A DNA stretch of 64,000 nt, taken from NCBI GenBank assembly GCA_025526915.1, contig JAHLKH010000033.1, forward strand, positions 119,514 through 183,513. The letters are read 5' to 3'. The position numbers were made by a program, and so were the translations under genes. Shown here in pieces: positions 55,493 through 64,000 of the stretch (position 1 is the stretch's first letter; the number at the start of each line of letters is the position of its first letter). Below the pieces are notes generated by a model that did no database searches, had not been told where the DNA came from, and saw only the letters and a program-made list of their open reading frames with translations. This stretch comes from Entophlyctis helioformis. Lineage: Eukaryota > Chytridiomycota > Chytridiomycetes > Chytridiales > Chytriomycetaceae.

Positions 55493-58024
55493 ATGCCAAC
55501 CATCAACAGCCTTCCGCTGGAGGTGCTGTCGGCCATTCTCTCGCACCTCGCCTTTGAGGACAAGTTCCCCAAGTTGTCGCTGGTGCACTCGCGGTGGCGT
55601 GCATGCCTCAAAGACAGCCGGGTGAGCTGCGCCTCTTGCTGCAATGCTGCGCAGCAGGCTGCTAATACATGCTCGTGAAACCACCCAATGCAGGCCATCA
55701 AAGTCAAGGCGACAGAGGCAACCAAACGCATTGGCCTGCAGAACATTGTGGACTCGTTTCCGCTGCTCGAGGAGCTGCACCTGGATGCAAGCTACCGCAA
55801 CGCCAGCACGACCAAAGACAACTCGAAGCTTGTTCACGAAGTGGCGCAGCAGTTCAACGGCCACCCTCGTCTGCGTGTTCTCGAGAGCGCCAGCGACCTT
55901 GTTGTCCGCGGTGTCATGTACGGATGCCCGCGTCTGGAGGTACTGCGGCTGCCCGCCGAGCCAATGTCTTACAGCGACGATGAAGACTCCATGTTCGAGA
56001 TCGGCAGCGACAGCAGCTTGATTGCCGGCCAACTCAGTGCACGTCCGTACAACCCAGACACGCTCGGGCCGCGTGGTCGTCGCAACGTCGGGCTGATGCT
56101 GCGCACCGTGCCGTCCCTGCGCCGCCTTGAGGTTGACGGCCCCTCCTTCTGGCGTCGTGAGGCTGTGCCGCACATTGGCGGCTTGGGCATGGATCTGGGA
56201 TCATCAGCTGCACAGGCCCTGTTCGCGTCGTGTGTGCCGTTCCGTACAACGCCGCCAGCCTCGAGCTTGCAGTCGCTCAAGATGACGTCCATCAGCAGCT
56301 GGACACTGGTCAATCTGCTCAACTGGCTGGGCAACGCCACTCATGGACCGCGCATGCCCGAGCTGCGCCATCTGCATCTGGACATCGACTACCTGCATTT
56401 TCCGCAACACGGCATCAAGGACATTGCAGCTGGATGCCCAAACCTCGAGTCGCTCAAGATCAAGTTTGGCATGATGCCGCGCGACGCCTTGTTTGACATT
56501 GCGACACACATGCGGTCGCTGCGGTCGCTGTCGCTGTCCAAATGCGATGTGTGGTTCGTGTCGCAGAGCTGGTCGCATCTCACCGTGTTCCTAGCGTCCA
56601 ACCTCCCTTGCATCGAGAAGATGTCGTTCAATAGCGCGAGCATCCAGACGCTCGACGATCCGCACTGGCACAGTCTCTTTGACAGCCTCATGGCCACGGT
56701 CGGTGGCCCTGCTAGCCTGGACTCGCTTGCTGGGCTGCGCCATCTCAAGATCCTGGACACGAGCGACTCGCGGCCTGATGCGACTGTGCTGCACACGGTT
56801 GCAGTCGCGTTCCCAAAGCTCGAGTCGCTCAGGCTAGACGTAACGGCAGACTGCTTCCCGGCCTGGGACCGTGTGTATCTTGACAACATCCGCAAGGGCT
56901 TCCGCCATCTGCAGAGACTCGAGCTGCGTGCGGGCAAGTTCAGCGGCGATCCGGAGAAACTGTTCCATCCGTCCATGTCGTCGGGGTTCGTGGAGCAGAT
57001 GCCGGCCGACCAAAGCATTCACATGCCAGCACTCCGCCATCTGTCGCTCTGGTGCTTTCCATCGTTCCCGCACCATCTGATCCATCCCAACACCGCCACC
57101 ATCGAGCACCTCGTTCTCAACTATCCCGTCCTGACCCCAGCTAGTCACGACGGTGCAACAACTGCCGATCCGAGCGATGGACGTCCGTTGCTCAACCGTG
57201 AACGCGATCAGCCAGAAGCGATACGCGATGATGAGCAGCCGAGCGATGATGAGGATCCCGAGACGTTGCTTGCAAGGTTCGACTCGCCGACGCCGTCCAA
57301 TGCGTCGCTGCCATCCAGCCTGGATTCAGCCTCGCCCAAACTGGTGCCACTGCCAACGCCAGCGTCGTGGCTGCCCGCACAAGACACGCAGGCACCGCAG
57401 TACGACTTTGCACGGCTCCAGACGCTCGAGATCCGCGGCCTGTCTGCCGCGGCACACAACATCTGCCTCGCAGCGCTGGATCTGGTTCTGGGCAGTAAAC
57501 CACACTCGCGGCTTGCGCACATCTCTCTCGACGCACTGAGCCGCCTGAATGCACCGCTACCGGCAAAAGTGCTGGCCAAACTCGCGGCGTCGACGCCGAA
57601 TCTCTCGCACTTTCGCACATCCAACTTCATCTTGCCCATGGACGGCATGGCCATCTTGCGCGACTCGTGGCCGCACCTCCAAAGCCTCGAGATTCTCGGA
57701 TCGCACAGCGTCCCATCCATAACGCGCGACTTTGAGACTGCAGAGCTGGCGCCATTGCTGGACTCGCACCGGAGTCTGCAGAAGCTGGGGCTTGGCGTGT
57801 CGGGTCTTTCTCTGCCTGGATACGAGCTCATGAACTCGGACACACTCAGGTCGAGACTGTCTATGCGCGGGAACGTGGGCCCAGACGACTTCTCTGGCGA
57901 GTTTGTGCACATGGTGCAGACGGCCAATCTGGCCATCTACCGACGATACGAGACTGAGCTGATGCGCCGATACGAGTGGCTGAGGGCGTGCACGATCCGT
58001 GGCCCGTTTGACATGGGCCACTAG
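55493..58024 (+). CDS. F-box protein with leucine-rich-repeat-like C-terminus
   Basis: Exons are 55493-55621 and 55694-58024 (819 residues). Exon 1 encodes a complete F-box (INSLPLEVLSAILSHLAFED...LSLVHSRWRACL), which binds Skp1 in SCF ubiquitin ligases. The rest shows irregular leucine-rich repeats (LRHLHLDIDYLHF, LESLKIKFGMMPRD, LRSLSLSKCDVWFVS, LKILDTSDSRPDA, LRHLSLWCF) expected to recruit substrate. An acidic disordered insert lies near residues 555-610. The gene starts 146 bp from ATG 55346 of the divergent PH-domain gene. Confidence 0.85.
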
Positions 58025-58074
58025 GTTTCCAAGGAATAAACGATGGGGACTTGGCCAGTTTATGTGGCTGTGAA

Positions 58075-60108
58075 CTATGAGGGCGGCGTGGGTGAAGACG
58101 ACGATGACGAAGGAGTCGACGGCTTGGCTTCAAAGTACTTTGCACGGAATCCGGCATGCCCGAGCTCTTTGGTGCGCGACGACGATGGCGTGCCGATGGG
58201 CTCATCGTCCACCCGAAGGCCGGCCAGCTCTGCTGCCGAGAGCTTTTCCATCGTGATCAGACGACGGCTCCATTTACCAAAGCTCTGCTCGCTATTCGAG
58301 ATCAGACGCAGTTTGGGATGGGTGGGGATATCCTGCGGCTCGTACCTGCAGAGCACGTGTAAGTTTGGCGGTTTCGAGCAGTGAGCGCATCCCATGCTTA
58401 CTGCTCGTTCAAGGTGGGAAGCCAGAATACAAGGCGACCGCCAGGATTGAGGTAGTCGGCCGAGAAGTTGATGAGGTCGGCAATGACGTCTTCCATCTCA
58501 TAGACGACCGTCTGAGGGAACCTCATCTCTCCGTTCCTGGACATCAAGAAATGCGTGAGTGTCTCCAAGGTGCACGCCAACAGTCGCAGCCACTCACGGT
58601 TTCAAGGGATCCATCGGCTTGATCTTTGGGTTCCGCGAGATCTTCTTGGCACCGGCACGCACGCCATACGGCGGGTCGCACACAATGGCGTCCCACCAGC
58701 CGACCTTTCTGAATGGATGATGTGCTGCAGAGCCATGCCAGTGTCAGCCATCTGTTGCATACAAGGAGCACAGAGTCACCGAGATCACGAACCGATATCG
58801 CAAACAAGAGTGCCCAGAACAAGGTTCTCGAGCTTGTATTGGGCAACGTTGGACTCGATGCTCTTTTGGCCTGTGCCGCGAATCTGGCGGCCATCGATAT
58901 CCGAGCCCATGGTGTATGCGCCGAAATGAGCGCACGAGACAAGAAAACTGCCTGTGCCGACAAAGGGGTCCAGAACAAGCGATCCAGGTCCAACCTGTCA
59001 TGGCAAAGACAGTGAGCAACGAAGTATGTGTAGATGCCAGTAGAGCCATTCTCGACAAGAGCAGCTGGAGACCAGGGCATACCAGCGCCTGGTTGGCCAT
59101 GACGAGCGACAGCTCGGCATCCATGCTGGTTGTGCCAAGGTATCCACGCTTCTTGAGATCGTACTGCGTGACGATGCCGCGGTTACCCTTGGCGATCTGG
59201 CGCATCCAACACTCTCCTGTCAGTGACCACAGCCGCAGCCGCCACCAATCCAAGGCGACACACGAACCCAGCGACCAAAGAATCGCTGCAGAGGCTGCTC
59301 GGGGATCGGCAGGCCCTTGGTTCCGTTGAATCCATAGTCCTCAAAGTACGAGAAGATAAAGGTTGGAGCCTTGAGATCAAAAGGACCGTCAAAGCCGAGC
59401 CATTCCATCGTTTCGATGCGCTCGATCTGCTCTGGCAGTGTGAGTGACCTGCCCACTGCCTCGACATGGAACTTGAATGACAATGTCTGTACTCGGGCTG
59501 AAGGTAGGTGAAGCGTGTCAGCGGCTGACGATGCATGTGTGTGCGGTTGCTGATGCAGGCGATCCTCACTCTGAGATACTGGCCGTCGGATCTGATGTTG
59601 TCAAACATGTCCTGGAGAGAGTCGCCCGTTGCCCACAGCTCGATAATGTCCCTGTGCGTGCTGCCGTCAGCCGTCTGCCGCTGGGAAACGACAGGCAAGT
59701 TGGCCGACTCACTTGACCAGAATCGCCCGGGAAATCAGGCGTTGGGCGTCCTCGACACTCGGCAGCTCGACCACCAGAAAGGCACACTGCAGCCAACGCA
59801 TGCAAGGCATGGTCAGCCTCGTGTGCGAGTCTGCACTCGTGCTGTGCATGGCAAGCATGGTGTGGACGGTTCGCCGCCCGCAGCGCAGCACTCACATCGT
59901 CCGAGTACGTGGCTGCATCAAACGACATGGCCACATTCTCGAGCTTGGCGAGCGACTCGAGCTCTGTTGTCGGTGCCGTCGAGCAGCGCTGGCTGCGTCA
60001 GTGCATGCCGGTCGATGTGCTGGTGGCGAGGGATGGTGAATGCAGGCACTCACCAGGCAGCCGGAACTGCAGATGGAACTGAGCAAAGTGCACGAGGAAG
60101 CGTGGCAT
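58075..60108 (-). CDS. TRM11: tRNA (guanine(10)-N2)-methyltransferase TRM11
   Basis: The catalytic subunit that forms m2G10 in tRNA with its partner TRM112. Ten exons: 60108-60054, 59963-59896, 59786-59713, 59660-59570, 59486-59264, 59216-59083, 58994-58793, 58724-58598, 58536-58402 and 58345-58075, all in phase, 459 residues (human TRMT11 is 463). The N-terminus FLVHFAQFHLQFRLPELESL and the THUMP-like half are followed by SFKFHVEAVGRSLTL, GTTSMDAELSLVMANQAL, SAM motif I LVLDPFVGTGSFLVSCAHFG, GSDIDGRQIRG and the catalytic DPPY (AIVCDPPYGVRAG). It ends with the family RRLITMEKL block plus a Ser/Pro tail. Its start is 71 bp from the divergent P450. Confidence 0.96.
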
Positions 60109-60179
60109 TGGCAAGGCTTAAGTCGGCAAAGCCAAAAACAAAGAAAACCCAAAGAATTTCTTGCCGTTATCTTGAAAAC
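60109..60179. promoter_or_regulatory. 71-bp divergent intergenic region between TRM11 and P450
   Basis: The only sequence between the two start codons, A-rich on the P450 side (AAAAACAAAGAAAACCCAAAG). It must hold both core promoters or overlap the 5' UTRs. No TATA box is apparent. Confidence 0.45.
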
Positions 60180-62302
60180 ATGGCCATCATATCGACGCTT
60201 TGGAACAACTCAACGGCCGAGCAGCGCACGTATGTTGCGATTGCAGCTGCGGTTGTGCCGCTGCTGTATTTCGCGGTGAAGGCTGTTCTGCCCAAGATCC
60301 CCAGCGGCGTGCCTGGCCCGTATCCGTGGTTTCTTGTTGGGCAGACGTCTGAGCTGATGAAGTGAGTGGGCCTTGCCTGGCACGTTTGGCAATCTGTGCT
60401 GGTTTGGCCCGACCGGGTATGGTCGGATAAGCCCCGTCCACGGCGATCTGGCCTGGTTTGCATGACCTGGTCGGATTTGTTTGGTCCTGACGCCACTCCA
60501 CCACCACAACAACAACCACAACCACAACGGCTGGCTGCATTGTCCATTATGTGCTGCACAGATACGCCAAAGACAGCCTGCACAAGTACATGATCTACGG
60601 GCACGGGAAATGGGGCCCCATCTTCGCCGTGCCGCTTTTTGGCCCTGCATACACGGTGTTCGTGTCTCATCCAGAGGCCACCAAGCAGATCTTGACTGAC
60701 TCGGCCAACTTTGGCCGCGGACACGATGCATGGAACGCTGCAAAGTGAGAATCGCGCGCGTGCAGCGTGTGTGTGTGGCCGATCGTCGGTAGACCCAAAC
60801 TATGCTGACATGCATGCATGCCAAAGCTCGTACTTCCCCAATGCGCTGTTCCTCGCGCCGCCTGGCCCTCTATGGTACCGCCATCGCAAACTACTGATGC
60901 CAGCGTTTGGGCCGTCGCACCTGCGGCTCACGCGCATCGCAGCACAAGAGATTGCCGGCAAGGTCGCCTCCGAGTGGCGGCTCTCCCTCGAAAAGGCCGG
61001 CCAGCGTGAGATTGTGGTCAATCTGCACGACTATTTTACAGCCGTGGCGTTTGATGTGATTGCGCGCATTGCGTTCTCCAGAGACGTTGGTGCTGTTGAG
61101 AGTGTTGGGCTGCATGAGTACAACAAGGTGTGTTCTATCGCGATTGTGTGCGCGTGCGTGTGAAACGGGCTGTGTGTTCATGCACTGAGAGGCTTGTACA
61201 GACAATGGGGATGTTTGACGAGGTGTTCAAGATCCTGCAGCTGGTGAGTCGAGACATGCTGCACGGCATGCTGCATTGCCACGGACGCGATGCTGACCAG
61301 CGCACCACCCGCCTGCAGCGCGTGTTCACGCCGTCGCTCATATGGCCGCTCATGGGTCTTGGTGACCACTCTCCCCGCGTGGCCAATCTCCGAGCCAGCC
61401 TGCAAAAGTTTGTCAAGGACATCATTGCGGATCGCCGGGCCGCCATGAGTCGCGGTGAGCGCAACGACAAGGGCGGTGCTGAGATGGATGTGCTTGACCG
61501 GCTGCTCGTCAATTCTGCACAGGCCAATGACGACGGCGAAGGACTTTCCGAGGAAGAGATTGCAGGCGAAACGATGGGGCTGTTCACTGCTGGCCACGAG
61601 TAAGTCTGGATAGGGCGGCATTGTGTGGACAAGGATCCAATGACGCTGACGCCCTGTGAAATGGATGCAGGACCACGTCGAATTCTCTGACGTGCGTGGT
61701 GCTTGCGTTGTGCGAGAACCCCGATGTGATGGCCCGGCTTGTTGCCGAGATTGACAAGTACTACGAAGATGTCAATGGCGAGATCACGTACGAGGTGCTG
61801 CTGGGCCAATTCAAGTATGCGTCATCCATCTATCCATTCATGTCTGATCGTCCATGCGCGCACACGGCTAACAGTGCACTCTAGGTACCTTGACTGTGTC
61901 ATCAAGGAAGCCATGCGTCTGTACCCAGTCATTCCTGGCCTGGCACGCGAGACACTGCAGCCCGTGGAGATCCTCGGACACGTCTTCCCAGCGAAAACGC
62001 AGCTGATTGCCACGTTCATTACCATGCAGCGCGACCCGCTCTATTGGACAGACCCGATGACGTTCAACCCCGATCGCTGGGCATCGCCGCCTGTTCCGGG
62101 AACCTTTATTCCGTTTGGCGACGGCCCCAACGTCTGCATCGGCCAGAAGATGGCCAACATCGAGATGCGCGCGGTGCTGGTGTACCTGCTGAGACGGTTC
62201 ACGCTCTCCAAGGTCGAAGGCCAGCACGTCGACTTTGTCATGAGCATCACGGTTGGGCTCAAGAATGGGTACAAGGTCAAGGTGGCTGAGCGCAACTTCT
62301 GA
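60180..62302 (+). CDS. Cytochrome P450 monooxygenase
   Basis: A microsomal haem-thiolate monooxygenase of 516 residues. Exons are 60180-60361, 60562-60744, 60827-61127, 61202-61243, 61319-61599, 61671-61814 and 61885-62302. The N-terminal anchor AAAVVPLLYFAVKAVLP (about 20-40) is followed by the hinge IPSGVPGPYPWFLVG. The C-helix has WYRHRKLLMPAF. The I-helix oxygen-binding motif is AGHETTSNSL. The K-helix ExxR is KEAMRLYP...LARET, followed by FNPDRW and the haem-binding loop FIPFGDGPNVCIGQ with the ligand cysteine. The general layout is CYP4/CYP52-like, but substrate and subfamily cannot be given. A decayed relative lies at 5268-5801, with one shared intron position. Confidence 0.93.
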
Positions 62303-62486
62303 CGTATCGTGTGCTATCGTGCTGTCTGGCAGCTCTGGTGTGGTAGGTTGTCGAATGAATGGCCGCTCACTAGCGTCCTTCAACCACTTGCTCATCAACC
62401 CTGCATTCTACTAGTAGCACAATACGAGTGTATTTTCAATTGATGGATGCAAAGTGAGGTGGGGTGAACGTGATGGCGGAGACGTA

Positions 62487-62511
62487 TGTGTGTGTGTGTG
62501 TGTGTGTGTGA
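62487..62511. repeat. (TG)n tract
   Basis: A TG dinucleotide run between the P450 and GPCR stop codons. Confidence 0.85.
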
Positions 62512-62517
62512 GACGCG

Positions 62518-64000
62518 TCACCGGCGCGTGCTGGGCTGTGGACCAAACGACTCGCTGTTGTCAGCAAAGAGAGCCGTGCTGTTGCCGTAGATGTTGTTGC
62601 CGTTGAAGTCTCCCACGCGTGTCTGGCCAGCCTGGGCATCGGCGGGGTGGGGGAACGCAAAGTGTGGCGCGAGAGGCGTGATGGGCGACGGCAACACAGG
62701 GCTGAGGTGCGACGCTGGGTTGTCCTGCTTGGGGATGGACAGGTGGCCGTAGGGCAGCTTCTTGGGCTGGGCGGCTCCTGTCTTGTAGTCCTTGCTGTCC
62801 ATGTACGCGTTGGCGTAAGGGGAGTTGAAGCCGCTGCTGTCGCTGCTGTGGCCCATGGCAGACTCGCTAAAGTGGAAGGTCGGCATGGCAGTCAATCCGC
62901 TGCTGCCGCCGTTGGGCTGGTTGTCGGGAGTGTTGTGATCCGACTCGGACAGGAGTGCGCTGATCGAGAGCGGCGCCTTGTTGCGCAGTGCACGGTACTT
63001 GTTGATGACAAACAAGCGGCACGTGTCGTCCTGCATGACAAAGATCCAGGCCGTCGCAGAGCACAGGAGACCCAGACCAAAGTTGACAGCCATGTTGAGC
63101 AGTTGGGGCGGCTGGACCTTGTAAACCATGGCGTAGAGCATCTCAAAGCCGGTTGCCCAGAAGAGGAGCACAAAGGCAATCGCTGTGAGCTTGGAGCGAC
63201 GGACGACCAGGGCGACCATCTTTTGTGCGCGAGCCGACTCCTTGCTGATGTTCCGGAGGTTGGAGAACTCGTTCAGCTTGGCCTCGATGTGCGACGCGAT
63301 CTTGGAGTAGCCGTAGTAGAGCATAAAGGGCGTTGCGCCGATACCGACCAGGCCGTTGATGAAGAGGACGAGCATGACTGGCTTGGTCGACTCGACCTTC
63401 CAGTAGCAGACCAGCTTTGAGCTGCGCATCTCGTACGGGTCGACGATGCCGCCGGGCCACAGAGGCACCGTTCCAATAAAGATGCTGTACATCCAGATGC
63501 CCACAAAGATGGAGCTGAGACGGGTCTTGATGACGTTGCCATGGCCGAGCACGACACCAACATACTGCCATCCACAGACAACCCACAGCGTGCTGGAGTT
63601 GGCGGGCGGTCAAGGAGAGCGATCAAGGAGGGCGATCAAGGAGTGCAAGTTAGTCATCAAGAGTCACGTTACACGAAAACACAAGCGGCGACAACGTGAC
63701 ATCAAAGGGTCCAAGCCATTTTTGGGCAGATTGGCCGATGCTGAGCAGTGCTTGGTGCTGGCCGCATGCAACGACAGCGATACAGCCGCCGCCGCCGCCG
63801 TCGCAAGCCCTCTTGAAACATGCACAGACAGATGGACAGACAGATGGACAGACAGATGGACAGCCGGTGCACACAAGGACAAACGTACAGCAAGATCATG
63901 CTCTCGCAGACAGCAAAGATGAAGCCATAGACCTGGCAGGAATAGAACCCGAGCGAGAAGCGGTTCTCGTACAGGTTGGCCGAATCCGTGACGACAAAAG
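62518..64000 (-). CDS. Rhodopsin-like GPCR (5' part beyond window)
   Basis: Visible exons are >64000-63889 and 63592-62518, joined in phase (CT/C). About five TM helices are visible, starting in the third: FYSCQVYGFIFAVCESMILL; YVGVVLGH; SIFVGIWMYSIFIGTVPLW; an extracellular KLVCYWKVES whose Cys could pair with that in FYSCQ; VMLVLFINGLVGIGATPFML; basic third cytoplasmic loop; LTAIAFVLLFWATGFEMLYA; AVNFGLGLLCSATAWIFVM. The long Ser/Asn/Pro-rich cytoplasmic tail ends QPSTRR. A class A-like or cAMP-receptor-like fold is inferred; ligand unknown. The 12-bp repeat at 63827-63862 lies in the intron. Confidence 0.78.
63827..63862. repeat. 12-bp tandem repeat, 3 copies
   Basis: Three perfect copies of GACAGATGGACA in the intron of the GPCR gene. 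Confidence 0.85.

Noticed and set aside
63827..63862. CRISPR-like array from regularly spaced repeats here and elsewhere
   Set aside because: Simple 10-18 bp head-to-tail tandem repeats with no spacers in a eukaryotic genome.

Overview
The window is nuclear DNA of a GC-rich, intron-rich eukaryote. The gene content points to an early-diverging, zoospore-forming fungus (chytrid or blastocladiomycete grade). Evidence: a YME2 gene (a fungal mitochondrial family), HAS1 and PAM18, short GT-AG introns (about 50-250 nt) with CTAAC/CTGAC-like branch sites, an IQCH orthologue (a family tied to motile cilia and flagella), a class C GPCR, and a selenoprotein H gene with an in-frame TGA. Genus and phylum cannot be fixed from the sequence alone.

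Layout. 1-8.9 kb: 3' part of ribosomal stalk protein P2, PAM18/TIM14, two unrecognised genes, adenosine kinase, a decayed P450 fragment, a two-UBA protein, selenoprotein H with a candidate SECIS in its 3' UTR, and a 7-TM protein. 9.1-16.3 kb: a large mitochondrial PPR protein and YME2 fire divergently from a shared 167-bp region. 16.4-27.7 kb (all minus): phosphoinositide phospholipase C (PH, EF-like, X, Y, C2), a small unknown protein, DEAD-box helicase HAS1, and a secreted ML/NPC2-like protein. 27.9-33.8 kb: tRNA-Arg(CCT) and, 12 bp upstream of it, an intact 5.8-kb Ty3/gypsy retrotransposon with identical LTRs; gag and pol share one frame and are separated by a single TGA. 34.0-39.9 kb: a SAM methyltransferase and a 1350-residue single-TM Ser/Pro/Gln-rich protein. 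40.0-55.3 kb (all minus, tightly packed): class C GPCR with a PH-like tail, IQCH, and two PH-domain proteins. 55.5-64 kb: an F-box protein, tRNA methyltransferase TRM11, an intact cytochrome P450 divergent from TRM11 across 71 bp, and the 3' part of a rhodopsin-like GPCR.

The most important observation is UGA recoding. The selenoprotein H gene keeps the Cys-Thr-Ser-Sec redox motif with TGA at 7388-7390, and about 73 nt after its stop lies a hairpin that fits a type II SECIS element. Separately, the retrotransposon appears to express pol by readthrough of a UGA in the leaky UGA-CGG context. Several genes (PLC, PPR protein, methyltransferase, class C GPCR, first PH protein) show single-base frame breaks, mostly in short repeats. 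These are more likely assembly indels than real lesions, whereas the P450 fragment at 5.3 kb is a genuine relic. Exon boundaries below were worked out by hand from splice sites and phase.
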